From Lineus longissimus (Eukaryota; Nemertea; Pilidiophora; Heteronemertea; Lineidae), in contig NC_088318.1 of assembly GCF_910592395.1 (NCBI RefSeq), forward strand, positions 10,418,349 to 10,482,348: a DNA stretch of 64,000 bases. Direction: 5' to 3'. Both the position numbers and the translations under genes were made by a program. Below, one piece after another: positions 43,501 to 54,194 of the stretch. Position 1 is the stretch's first letter. Every line of letters begins with the position of its first letter. The notes below the pieces were generated by a model that saw only the letters and a program-made list of their open reading frames with translations, had not been told where the DNA came from and searched no databases.

Positions 43501-45583
43501 GCCATTTTGCTACTTGTTATTATGCCCCGCTAAAGTGGGGGCATTATGTACTTGGGTGGTTTCCGGCCGCCGCCGCGTCCGCCGCACTGAATTCCAGACT
43601 ATAACTCAAGAACCCCTTGCTTGGCTGACTTGAAATTTTTAGGGGGTGTAGGCCTAGTGTGTCAAAGGGTCCCTATTGTTTTTTGGCGCGTTCCAAAATC
43701 CAATATGGCCGCCAGCCGCCATCTTAGATTTTCGCATTCCGCTCGTTTACTAGAGAACCAGAGGTCCAACAGTCTTCAAACTTTTGTGGTGTGATGGTCT
43801 ATGGTAGGGGAGGTTCCCTATCGATTTTGGGCTCGACCCGAAATCAAAGATGGCCACCAGCCACCATCTTAGATTTTCGCATTCCGCTCGTTAACTGGAG
43901 AACCGGAGGTCCAACAGTCTTCAAACTTTTGTGGCGTAATGGTCTATGGTAGGGGAGGTTCCCTATCGATTTTGGGCCCGACCCGAAATCAAAGATGGCC
44001 GCCAGCCACCATCTTAGATTTTGGCATTCCGCTCGTTAACTGGAGAACCAGAGGTCCAACAGTCTTCAAACTTTTGTGGTGTAATGGTCTATGGTAGGGG
44101 AGGTTCCCTATCGATTTTGGGCCAGACCCGAAATCAAAGATGGCCACCAGGTCCCCGACTTGGTGATTTGTATTCCGCCCCGTAAATTAAGAACCGAGTG
44201 AGTGACAGACCTGAAACTTATGTGGTGTTATTACCTAGTGTAGGGGAGGTTCCCTATCCATTTTGGGCCCGATCTGAAATCCAAGATGGCTGCCAGGCCC
44301 GACTTGGTTTTTCGCATTCCGACCTGTAACTCAAGAACCAAGTGAGTGACAGACCTGAAACTTATGTGGTGTGATGAGGTTGTGTAGGGGAGGTTCCCTG
44401 TCGATTTTGGGCCTGACCCAAAATTCAATATGACTGCTAGCAGCCAACTTAGATTTTGGTATTCCGATTGTTAACTGAAGAACTAGAGGTTTGACACACT
44501 TCAAACTTTTGTGGTGCAATGGTCATTCAGGGGATGTTCTCTATCAATTTTGGGCGTGTTCCAAAATCCAATATGGCTGCCAGCAGCCAACTTAGATTTT
44601 GGTATTCCGATTGTTAACTGAAGAACTAGAGGTTTGACACACTTCAAACTTTTGTGGTGTGAGCGGGGGCATACATTCGCAATTGCCCCAATTGCGTTAT
44701 ATATTTCTAGTTCTAATTACACACGATATAGAGCACAGCATAGCACATCTGGTCTTATTCCGTTAATGCTTGTAGACATATAGTATCAACTCATGAAAGT
44801 ACTTGAAAATCATGCAGACTTTCCCATTAAGTTTAGATTGTACACCAAGTGTGTTATAGTGCACCATCACTCCAAATGTTGTGCATGAAGAATTTTCTGT
44901 TTTATGTTCCTAGGCCCTTGTATCGTAGAACTCTTGCAAGTTTTCTCGATTTTCCTGTCAATGCGCTGTGCTGATACTGTCTATTTTTATATTTTATTCA
45001 GGATGGACCGGCTCGGAAGAAACCGAGGTTGGATACTATGGGAGAATGGATGGGTAGGTTGGCTTAAATTTCTGTTTCTTAGAATCGGTGACAACATAGT
45101 AAAGTTTGTTTCTTATAGTGTCACCCCTAATGAAAGGGCCAGCCGGCTTTTGGCTTGTTAGACACTCTTTACTTCCAAACTCCTATCTCTAATGCCAGGC
45201 GCCTGGCGAGAAGGCAGTTTGTACCCTGTATTTAACAAGCTGGTGGCTAACCTACTGGCCGCATCGGAACGAGGTTACCAGCGGGCCTCAAACCTTCAAA
45301 CTTCATTCACGAGGCGGACGCCTTTTCCACTAGGCCTTCAAGATCGGTATATCTTATAAAGCATCCCTCAAACGAGCAATTTCTGCAGCTGAGACCACCT
45401 GCGATCATGATCGCATCAAGATCGCATCAAACAAAATCGCATTTGAGTCGGATTCAGGTCTGTTTATTTTCATTTTCCTCTTGTGCAGCTTCGGACGTAT
45501 CTGCCATCGACGATTTGGACGAGTTGGAAGTGTACGGCAGTGAGGAGAAGTCTGGAACTCAGTTGTCTTCATATACATTTGAG
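34069..45583 (+). CDS. CPSF1: Cleavage and polyadenylation specificity factor subunit 1 (CPSF160), N-terminal 464 residues
   Basis: CPSF1 is the large scaffold of the CPSF complex that recognises AAUAAA in the nucleus and drives mRNA 3'-end cleavage and polyadenylation. Coding exons: 34069-34212, 35579-35743, 36554-36631, 37244-37392, 38772-38915, 40340-40479, 41438-41548, 41847-41940, 42616-42703, 43222-43353, 45002-45053 and 45489-45583. All are GT-AG with matching phases. It starts [20 protein letters not shown]; conserved blocks include [59 protein letters not shown]-like [35 protein letters not shown] and [19 protein letters not shown]. These form the first beta-propeller (MMS1-type). 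ARKKPRLD (exon 11) is a basic nuclear-localisation-like patch where the family has one. The family is about 1,440 residues, so roughly two-thirds is missing; no later exon was recognised downstream to 64000. Confidence 0.97.
34941..35361. mobile_element. TTAA-flanked short element (piggyBac-type ends), copy 2
   Basis: TTAA (34937-34940), then CCTCTTGACTACC; at the right GGTAGTCAAGAGG, then TTAA (35362-35365). The 13-bp terminal repeats are perfect. The right half holds four copies of a 42-44-bp unit with AAACACGTGTATTTGATTGC (about 35165-35340). It lies in CPSF1 intron 1. Confidence 0.88.
36299..36523. mobile_element. Inverted-repeat element, AAAGGGACAATATAGGCAG family
   Basis: The left end AAAGGGACAATATAGGCAGC and a right end rich in CCCCTCTGCTCCTGCCT match both ends of the small element at 14579-14697. 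It lies just before the CPSF1 exon at 36554. Confidence 0.65.
36912..37098. mobile_element. CAGTG-ended inverted-repeat element, copy A
   Basis: CAGTGTACTCCACAGGG at the left pairs with CCTTGTGGAGAACACTG at the right. The interior is built of AAGGTAGGGTGG repeats. A closely related copy lies at 49351-49578, and the same termini cap the element at 13720-14384. Confidence 0.85.
37468..38600 (+). repeat. GTCCGTCGTC-family element with three 300-bp internal units
   Basis: This copy starts TTTTTAGCTCACCTCTTAGC, has a GTC trinucleotide expansion at about 37508-37556, and ends GAGGTGAGCACAATGGCCC. Three internal units with GGCACGTTTC begin at about 37572, 37872 and 38172, so the spacing is close to 300 bp. 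Each unit ends with AGGTCA-CAG-AGGTCA or a one-base variant (37825, 38126, 38440). It lies in a CPSF1 intron. Confidence 0.88.
39417..40072. mobile_element. TTAA-flanked short element (piggyBac-type ends), copy 3
   Basis: TTAA (39413-39416), CCCTTTCGCGTCC on the left; AAAGGG, then TTAA (40073-40076) on the right. Inside, an 83-bp block beginning GGTTTACCTTTAGTTATTTA is duplicated in tandem (about 39870-40045). CPSF1 intron. Confidence 0.7.
40704..41087. mobile_element. Possible TTAA-type short element
   Basis: TTAAGTCTTTCAGTGCC on the left and GGCGCTGAGAGTTAA on the right are imperfect inverted repeats ending in TTAA. The similarity is weak. CPSF1 intron. Confidence 0.35.
41661..41779. mobile_element. 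Mariner-type short element, truncated copy 2
   Basis: TA then CAGTAGAACCTCTCTATTAA, followed by the same interior as the copy at 59571 but in the opposite orientation. The other terminus is missing. CPSF1 intron. Confidence 0.75.
41990..42240 (+). repeat. Dispersed 250-bp repeat, copy 1
   Basis: Shares AAGGCGGGAATAAGCTTCCA-like, ATTGATAAATGTTAGCAGTT and GTTCAGCTAGTCT-type blocks, in the same order, with 51855-52100. Function unknown. Confidence 0.85.
42322..42385 (+). pseudogene. Duplicated fragment of CPSF1 exon 8 with its donor
   Basis: About 64 bp from GCTTCCTCACTTACGATAAG to GTAAGTATCTTGCAC repeats 41892-41955, the 3' half of exon 8 and its donor, 430 bp downstream. Differences include T to C in TATGAT and G to A near the end (AAGGGT to AAGAGT). 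It lacks an obvious acceptor directly in front, so it is probably not used. Confidence 0.85.
43525..44705 (+). repeat. Element with seven 145-bp tandem units and GCCCC ends
   Basis: It starts ATGCCCCGCTAAAGTGGGGG and ends GAGCGGGGGCAT. The interior is seven head-to-tail units of close to 145 bp, each with GCATTCCG (43734, 43879, 44024, about 44170, 44314, 44459, 44602), AACTCAAGAACC or AACTGGAGAACC, and GGGGAGGTTCCCTATC. It lies in a CPSF1 intron between the exons at 43222 and 45002. Confidence 0.88.
45098..45340 (-). mobile_element. tRNA-derived SINE, copy 2
   Basis: On the minus strand it has an A-box-like GGCCTAGTGG, a B-box-like GTTTGAGGC, then the same body as the copy at 14830 with GCGCCTGGCATTAGAGATAG. 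The tail is towards 45098. It is inserted between the CPSF1 exons at 45002 and 45489. Confidence 0.82.
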
Positions 45584-45651
45584 GTAGGCTGATTATTTCC
45601 TTTTACAATGAACGATATTCACACCATTCTGTAAAAATGCATTGGTGGTGT

Positions 45652-45898
45652 CTACTATACATGTGATAATCATTCTTGAATGACTCTAATCATTCCATTT
45701 CTGTGGAACATGCATTGTTATTGAACACGTTAATCCCTACTATACATGTGATGATCATTCTGACTCTAATCATACCATTTCTATGGAACATGCATTGTTA
45801 TTGTACACGTTAATCCCTACTATACATGTGATGATCATTCTGACTCTAATCATACCATTTCTATGGAACATGCATTGTTATTGTACACCTTAATCCTT
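45652..45898. repeat. 80-85-bp tandem repeat, three copies
   Basis: Units start CTACTATACATGTGAT at 45652, 45737 and 45817 and include ATTTCTATGGAACATGCATT and GTACACGTTAATCC. They are nearly identical. Confidence 0.9.
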
Positions 45899-46326
45899 AC
45901 AATGTTCATTTCATGTGTCATGCATCTGATTTTTTCCTGATTGCCTTCCAACTAATCAAAATATATACATTTCTTATCCCTATGACAATCTCACCTTGTC
46001 TGATATAATGCATTTCCTTTTTTCACCGAAACATGTTTAACGGATACATAATATTGTAAAATACTTTCTTTTTCGTGAAACTGAATGCGTTATTTGACAT
46101 CACTTTATCACTTATGACATTTCTCTTATTCGATAACCATTGTTTATTTTCCTTGAGCATTGTTGATCTAAATAATTCATAACCATTCCCAAATGATGTA
46201 TTGATTCTTTTCTCTTTTTTTCACATTCTTTATTGTTAATTGACTGCATTTACTGATTCCAAAATCTATATCAAAGTTGCAGATATTTTGAAGTCATACC
46301 TCTGAATGTCCTTTCCTTTTATACCT

Positions 46327-46720
46327 TTTTAGCTCACCTTTGGGGAGCTTATATGATACTGTGGCGTCCGTCGTCGTCTGTTAGCGGAGCACGTATCGTC
46401 ATCGCTAGGGCTAGATGGCTAAAACTTGGTGTGATGGTAGCTCAAACTGTTGAACAGATGTCAACCAATGTCCATGTGACATGTGCACTCTTTAATATCC
46501 CTGAAATTCGGTCAACTTAATAACCAAAATGCTATACTTAGATGGTACCGGTGATTTTCTTTGGTGCCATTGAGCCGAGAAGCATACTATTGTTCAATGG
46601 AATCAAAACTGGTGAAACTAGCCAAAAACTGTTATCCCCATATCCACTTGAAATGAGTTGACATGCATCACATTACCCGAGGTGAGCACATGGTCCCTGG
46701 ACCATTTCATTCATAATTAT
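46327..46720 (+). repeat. GTCCGTCGTC-family element, short copy
   Basis: Starts TTTTTAGCTCACCTTTGGGG, includes GTGGCGTCCGTCGTCGTC, and ends GAGGTGAGCACATGGTCC. It lacks the 300-bp internal units found at 37468. Confidence 0.82.
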
Positions 46721-47217
46721 AGCAATATTTTGCTTGTGTTATTCTGCAAGCACTCTAAACATTAGAGTGGGTACAATGGTCTTTGACTAGATGAGGGCAA
46801 TAGGATGCAGTCCCTCTGATGTCATCTACTGTCACCTCATTGCCCTGTTGAAAGAGGCCTTGTCGAATGACATGGTCGTTAGGTCATGAAAATGGCCCCG
46901 AAATGTGGCGGAGTCGGAATGTTCCGTTGTTTTCTGGCTTTGTTAGCAGATTGGAGCAAGCCATCAAGGCTGATGTTTTCACAACCAGTTCTCATATTTA
47001 GTTCTTTAGAATGAAAGTAGGTGGCAGTAGCCAAGCCTTTCGTGTAGTGTAATTCCTCGGCTGGTACTTGATGGATTCAGTGCTGTACCTAAAAAAAGGA
47101 TGTTGTGGGTTGAGTAAAAATAGAAACTCATCACTCGATTTCCATCTTCATTAAAGAAGAAGACACTTAGGTGTATTGATTTTGTCACCATAAAATCAAT
47201 CAAGTGGGTTTCTTTAC

Positions 47218-47510
47218 TCACTGGTATGGTGAGTCTTTACAATACCGCAGTGTCCGTCGTCCAATGCCGTCGCTGTCCAGGAACAATTCATGATAAAACA
47301 GTGGCCTGTTACTTGCATGTTTACCAACTCGGCTTTGGGTTCATTGCCCCCTGGGCCAATAGATGCCTGACAACAAATTTCCATTTGATGTGATTCTCGA
47401 CTTGGCCACTTGGGGGCCAAAACTGAAAACGTAAAAAGTTCAGTATCTTTCTTATTAGTGATTTGCTTTCTGTAAAACGTTTATAGGGTAGGTACTCATA
47501 GCACTAAGAA
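47218..47510 (+). repeat. GTCCGTCGTC-family element, degraded copy
   Basis: CTCACTGGTATGGTGAGTC, then a CAGTGTCCGTCGTCC block and TTGGCCACTTGGGGGCCAAA; the right end is lost. Confidence 0.6.
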
Positions 47511-48725
47511 TAAATAAAGACTAAGAATTTGGAACCAATACTACAGCATCTTAACTAGCACTAGGTTCAAAATTTTGACAATAGGGGGCTTTTGCAAGAT
47601 AATTCGTCTTCTATTCAATGGATATCACTGCTATTTGCTGGGTGTTGCTTGATTTTTGTCACAAAATACATACCTCAAATAGTGTAACTCGTTTAGTAGC
47701 GATAATTAGGCTAATAAGGAAATGTTATTTTAACAACATTCTACTTAAACCCCTCAACATTGTCCAAGACGAAGAATGCCCACCATCACACCATAGCACG
47801 GGAAATCAAATAATCAATTTTGTTTCTTAGACAAAATGCTCTGTATCTGTTTTGCCACGAAATGGCAGGTGATGTTGTGACGAACCACACACTCGTGTGA
47901 CTAGGAGATTTTTGGACTGTTTAGCCACATTGACTAAGAGCTTTCGTGACCTAGCGCCAACCCTGATTCCTCTTTTTCAAAGACAATATGTTGTATCATG
48001 ATTTTCCTGGTGTCGTACAAGTATTGTAACCGTGGTGAGTTCAACTCCCTGTAGTGTCTCAAACATCTTTCTCCATGATCATGATAAATAAGATCAAGTG
48101 ATTTCTTGGCCGCTACCTGTTGCTTAACTGGCAGAGTTCTGCAGCTCCCCTGAATCCGAATGTCAATCTGCCTTGATAGAAAAATGTTGTAGAGATGTAA
48201 AATCTTAGTCATCCTCGGTGATATTAGTTTCGAATATTACACTTTCAGAAAACAACAGAAATATGTTTGTGAGGAGAGAATTATGTATTCAGTAAAAATA
48301 AATCTGCCCACACACAAATGTCTGCAGCATTTACGTATCATGAGACTCTTTATTAAAAATGTTTTTTATCTCATGCTTTTATAAGAAGTCTTCCAGTAAT
48401 TAAACCACCGGTGGAATTTCTGGCAATAGTTTTTTTAATCACTTTGATCATTGTTGATATTGTCTGAAATAGGAAACAAAATTTTAATTGCTCTCTGGTA
48501 TAAAGATATAAATAACATGGGGTCTGTTGGAGTTGATTTTTTTAAAAACATCATGAAATCACTTGTTCTTCTACAAGGTCATTGTACTGGGGTATGAGAG
48601 CAAAAATACAAATTGTGAAAAATCAGAAGAGGACAATTGAAGTTATGCACCTTTCTCTTGACTAGCAGGAGTAGTTCACTATAGGCATCATAAGCCATAA
48701 GTCCTGGAACAAATCCCAAATTTAA

Positions 48726-49018
48726 CCCCTTTTTGCTGGCCAGTTTTGTATTAAGTTACATTCCCATATTTTGATCACCTTGACCCCTCTTCATCAGGTG
48801 TAGCCATGACTCATTCTCAAGTTCCGACCTATCGTCAGAAAGAAAAGGCCTAAAACTTCAAACTTCAATAGTAACTTCACATGCCTTTCAGTCGGGAACA
48901 GAATCATGCATGCTAACATCGCTATGTTCGACACCTCCCCTCCTCACACAGATAAATCTGGCACCTGGCAAGTCAGTTGGGAATGAATTGTCATCTGAGT
49001 TGCGATCGACTAAAAGGG
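48726..49018. mobile_element. TTAA-flanked short element (piggyBac-type ends), copy 4
   Basis: TTAA (48722-48725), CCCCTTTTTGCTGG on the left; GACTAAAAGGG, then TTAA (49019-49022) on the right. 293 bp, no coding frame. Confidence 0.72.
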
Positions 49019-49350
49019 TTAATTACATTATGATCACAATCAGAAATGGCATTGATTGACGTCAGAAAGTTTCCAAGTGTCTGGTCAGCAAACCCTGAGG
49101 ACAAACAAAGATCAAGCGTGTCAGGGACCTCACCCCACAGGTATGCTAACGGCCTGATCCCCAAGGGAAGGATGTGACACTAATATGAAGTGGCCGGCGT
49201 TGATTCCAGCTGGGGCGCCATGGAAGATTGCTCAGAACAAAGGGCGAGATCAAAAAAGGCCCATTAGCCTCATCAGACATGTTGCGTTCTTTTGACAGAA
49301 TAATTATGACAGTCTGGTGCTGAAAGTAACAGACTTGGTCAGTGCGTCAG

Positions 49351-49578
49351 CAGTGTTCTCCAGGGTTTTCTCAAGGTAGGGTGGGTTGTACCCTTGATTT
49401 TCAAAACGTTTTTCCAGTGAGCAAGACAAGGTAGGTTGACGAGCAATTTAAGGTCGGGTGGCCCATAGAAACCCTCTACGAAGTTCTAGAGCAAGGTAGG
49501 GTGGCTCTTCCAAGGTAGGGTGGTAAGCTGCCAAGGTAGGGTGGGCCACCCTGACAAATGGCCTTGTGGAGAACACTG
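49351..49578. mobile_element. CAGTG-ended inverted-repeat element, copy B
   Basis: CAGTGTTCTCCAGGG and CCTTGTGGAGAACACTG ends. The interior matches 36912-37098 with additional AAGGTAGGGTGG units. Confidence 0.85.
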
Positions 49579-49579
49579 T

Positions 49580-51405
49580 GTGAGTGTTGAGGAATTGAGT
49601 TTAGTAATGAGATCTTGCTAAGTGATTTTGATTTCTTCAAATTTGAACATGCATTCATATCCTCCCCAGATTAAATTTATTCTCTTCAAAAACATTTGCG
49701 AATCGCAAAGAAAGTGGTGCTAATATGTGACAGTTTACAGTCTACATCATAAAAATTCAAGTTGATAAAGGGTTAAGTATGTTAAGATAAAAGTCCCAGG
49801 TTCATTATCATGAAAAATGAGCCTTTCCCTAAAGAGTGTCATACCAATATCGTTAATTGTCTCTTGGGGCACCTAGAAATGTTCCGGTTATATCTTGAGC
49901 TGATTGGATGTCTTGGGGAAAAAGTTTGTTGGTGTCACTTGATTAGGAGCAAGTAGCCAGGTGAGGTGAACAATTTTGACGTATTGTGTCAAGAGATGTT
50001 TGATAGAGGTGAAGTCTCAGCTCGACACCTTCTATAGATCCATACTTTTAATAGGGAAAGACGCCAACGTCAAATTGACCACTCCTTTCCTACTTTACAC
50101 CTTTTTTTCTGTGGTCGCATCGATAGATAAAGCAAACCATTCATGTGTTGAAATGGCATGGTCACGTTTCCATAAACATTTTCCCCCAAAAGTTATTCCC
50201 AATGAAGTTTATATTTAGTTTGCTTGTGTATAAATCATGAAAATAAAACGGTTGTGAAAATCACCTGATTTACGCAGTAGTCATGTTGTTGTATTGGCCG
50301 GTTGACTGAGGAAAAAAATGATGTTGCTTGATTAGGGACAAGTGGCTGGGGAGATGAATTGATTTGATGTATCGTGTTGAGAGGGTTGGACTGGAAGCTC
50401 TTTCTGTAGAGAACCAGTAGGGCTGGAGGCATGTCTTCTCATGCCCCACAAGGAGCTGAAGCATTTAAGCAGCTTAGGTTCCCAGAATTATTAAGAGTAC
50501 CCTTGAGATAAGATGATTTGATAGAGTTTCACAAGTGACGGATAGGGCTAGAGGCTAATTGTCTCCACTTGATACATTTAATGAGGCAAACCTTGCCTGA
50601 TTGGCTGCCAGATGAATCAGGGCTGCCAGGAGGTCTGGTAGGGCCTGTTCTGGGTCAGGTAGAATTGGTATGGCTGGAGAAACCTCACACACATTTTTTT
50701 GCCCGACTTTACATTAAAATCATCCGTGATAGGGCTCACTCCTTAATTTTAAGGATGAACCTTGGTCACTCCTTACCCAACGAAGCCCAAATGTCCTAAG
50801 GACTAAAATGGTTTTCTGTTTTTGATTTGGTTTCTTGTTGCCTTCAAAACAAGTCAAAGTTAGTGAGAAACCCCCAAGATTTGGAAATTGGACCTTATCA
50901 AATCACCAAGTGACATGTTTTTCTTCGAATTCGAGACACTTGATCAAATGTGGAGAAAATCAGTCCAATTGTTGCTCAATTCAATCAGATAATCGTGTAG
51001 GAGGTATGAACAGTACAATGATTAGATTGAATTTAGCGTATTTGGTCTTATTGTAGATTTGATTATCGAAGTCAATAAGTGCTCGTACCGGTCTAATTTG
51101 GTGCTTGTTTCTCTTGGGGTGATCTTATAACTAGAACTATGGCGTCAGTCTGGTTACAAAATATTCAGTATTTCTAGTCTAGTAAGGATGAGGTGAATTC
51201 TACACTGATCAAGGCAGGGAATAGTTCAGAACGGGCAGCTTTGGATCTCGAGCCGAAAATTCAAAAATCGCAAAATCGCACATTTTTTGCGTTTTGTGCC
51301 CGGCAAACTTGCAAATTTTCGACTCGAATAATTTTGATTTGATCTATATTGGGTTTAGCATTGCGGCGACAAATCTCTCTTGTTTGTGATAAAATTTACA
51401 ATTAC
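49580..51405. other. No gene seen
   Basis: AT-rich DNA without recognisable coding segments or clear elements. A diffuse similarity links 49920-50040 and 50320-50410 (TTGATTAG..AAGTGGC or AAGTAGCC, and GTATCGTGTTGAGAG or GTATTGTGTCAAGAG), suggesting an old duplication of about 350 bp. Confidence 0.5.
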
Positions 51406-51409
51406 ATAT

Positions 51410-51540
51410 ATATATATAAATAGGGGTCTCTCCCATCTCACAGTATGTCAAAACTATATCACGCTTCATCCATATATATTTATATTCATTGGGTAACTTT
51501 ATCTTGCCTCCCTAGCTGCTGCCTATAGTGTACCTTTAAT
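51410..51540. repeat. Partial copy of the AAAGGGACAATATAGG family
   Basis: Shares AACTTTATCTTGCC and CTAGCTGCTGCCTATA with the right end of the element at 14579-14697 and ATCTCACAGTA with 36299-36523. Confidence 0.65.
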
Positions 51541-51854
51541 ATAATCTCGATCGGAGACATTATTCATAAAATCATGTTGTTGTTGTGACAGACTCTTGGG
51601 TTGGGAGCTTTTTTAATCAGCATGTCTGGATTTTGATGAAATTGATATGTTTGGGTGATGAGAAACTTATTTTGATAATGTATCCGCATTCTATTCAGAA
51701 AATAAGCTGTTATAATCTGGACATTGATTCCATGACTTCTATTTCTCATTTTTGCGAGATTTAATGTGAGGTAATGATTAATACTTTTTAACATGAGCAA
51801 CATGAAAATACGATGAAAAAAAAGGCATTGGCCTTTGAATACTAGCCTTAGTTA

Positions 51855-52100
51855 TTTTAAAGGAAACCTATAGCGAAACACTTATAAAAATGGGGAGTTT
51901 TAAACGGCCAGGTTTTTAACCTAAGGCGGGAATAAGCTTCCATTGATAAATGTTAGCAGTTTTGAGTTCCCCTAAGGTAGTTGATTATGTAGTCAATGTG
52001 GTGCATCCGAAGTAATCACCAATTTAGTTATTTTTACCACGTTCAGCTAGTCTTAATGAAGACTTTTGTCATGACTGGATCTCTTTAGGGATAGCACCAT
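51855..52100 (+). repeat. Dispersed 250-bp repeat, copy 2
   Basis: Collinear with 41990-42240, including ATAAGCTTCCATTGATAAAT and TAGCAGTTTTGAGTTCCCCT. Confidence 0.85.
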
Positions 52101-52259
52101 TGGGCCTATACCAAGTTTGGTGGAGATTGGTCCATTGATCCAACTCTAGACTTTTTGACCATGACCTTTCATCTTTGACCTTGACCTTTCCACAAGTGGC
52201 ACACCATCCTTGAAAATCCAGAGTCGGTCGTATCCTCCTCTCCTCGCACACGTTACTAA

Positions 52260-53440
52260 CCCTGGAATAAACTGATGGTTATTCCGTATATTCGCGGGGC
52301 GATGCAGAAAAATCTACTCCGCCCTTACATCTTTCCTAGAAACTCAGTCACTATTGATAACAATCACTGTATCTGAAACATGCTGAAATTTCAAATGCAT
52401 GGGACGCACGTACATAATTTCTTGTTAACTTCTTGTTTCTTGTCTAAATCCAATACGATCTTGTAAAGAGCAATCATCCCCCTGTCCTGTGATCGGAAAT
52501 AACGTAGATAAATACCACAAAAGTACAATTTTACTGTCAATTAAAGTACGGAATGAATGAAGTACGACTTATTCAGTAACAAGAATGCTGTTTGTATTCA
52601 CTGTGTTCATATGAAATGCGGTTTTTAGACATGGATGGTGCACATTTATCATCGAAAGGCGGGGCTGTTGTGATAGAAGTATTCAACCGGCAATCCCGCT
52701 GGAAGTTTGTGGGTTTATTCAGGGCATAAGCTTGGTCGATACCCGAGCTGCAGGATGGTGGCACACTGGTATGAAACTGCTTAATCTACCTTCCGTTTTA
52801 TAAGTGCTGCTCATCCCCCTGCTCCATTTTCCACAACAAGATTTCCCATTAGCTTCACAGAGTTCAGGACATCAAACGATTTATACCAAGAGATGGTATA
52901 TTACTATCAGTCACTTGATGATTACATGATTAATTCATACTGAATCCAATATAATCATGTCGGGTAATCAAGTTTCCCCTTTTTTGACATAAATTCTCTG
53001 AGGACATCTTTATTGGTATATTTTGTTCAGAAAAAAAAATCAATTTGATTAAGGTCCATTGCATATGAGGAACCTTTTATGTAAAAATTTCCAATTACCA
53101 ATATTTTTTACCAGACAAGCGATAAAAAGAGCTGGTTGTCGGAAGTGTCTGTATTGGGTTTTTTTCTGAAGGAATATTGGGTTCCTGCGCCTGCGTTGAA
53201 ACCAATTACTTAATGATTTGCCTGAGAATTGGTCTTAGCACATGTTTTTGAAAAAGATGTTTCTTTTTTACGAAACTCATATGAGATTATTTACTGGCCA
53301 ATTGAATAGCTGTGCAGTATCTGTTTAGGTTTTTGTTGAACAAAGTCTGTCTAATAGTTAACACTTTGGGGTGCCATATCAGGTTTTAAGGCGTTGATGC
53401 TACTTTGGAGCAGAGTGCCAAATAACACTTTAAAACTTTT
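52260..53440. other. No gene seen
   Basis: AT-rich sequence without recognisable protein segments, RNA genes or repeat boundaries. Confidence 0.45.
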
Positions 53441-54115
53441 TTTAGCCCCCTTGACCAATAGGGTATGCTGTGCTCAGGGTGGTTAGTGGTGGTCTGTCAT
53501 GCATCCGTGCGTGCGCCCGTCTGTAAACTTTTTGCCTTGTCAGCGCTCTACTGTCTTCATTTTTTGACGGATCATTTTCATCTTTCATATGTGCATATAT
53601 GGGCCCAAGATCTAGGCCAAGTTCAATTTTGAGCACAATTCGATTCCTAATTTGGCCACCAGGGGGCTTTTTGTAAAAAAACTAAACATGGCTGTTTGTT
53701 ACTCATGCTTTGAGCTAAGGTACCCCATTTTTTATTACAGGTATATCTATTGAGGATACATCATATATATTACAGGTTTTTGATAAATTGGCCTTGTTTT
53801 AAGGGAAAACTAAGTCAAATGGCAGAAAAAGGCTGATTCCTTATTGGTGCCCTTGCTCTAGCGTATTCATTTTATAATGGATCCTTTTCATTTTTCATAT
53901 TTATGTATATGACCCTAAAATCTAGGTTGAGTTCGATTTTGGGTACAGTGTGATTCTTAGTTTGCCCACTAGGTGGCTTTTTCTGAAAAACTTAAACTGG
54001 TCCTGCTTCCATACCCTTTGAGCTATATATCCTTTTAGCTAAGATGCTCACATTTCTACTGTAGGTGCTGCTACTAAAGGTACATCATGTATAATACAAG
54101 TTTTTGATTTTACCG
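53440..54115 (+). repeat. Two-unit diverged dispersed repeat
   Basis: Starts TTTTAGCCCCCTTGACCAAT and contains two related halves, each with GATC(A/C)TTTTCAT, CAAGATCTAGG or AAAATCTAGG, TTGGCCACCAGGGGG or TTGCCCACTAGG, and an ACATCATATAT-type block. It resembles the internal part of the GTCCGTCGTC family but with different ends. Confidence 0.6.
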
Positions 54116-54194
54116 AATTTTTTTATAACATCCCACCGAAATTCCTACTGCCAAGCCCTTGGCACTATTTTTATATTAGGTGCTAGTGTCATAA

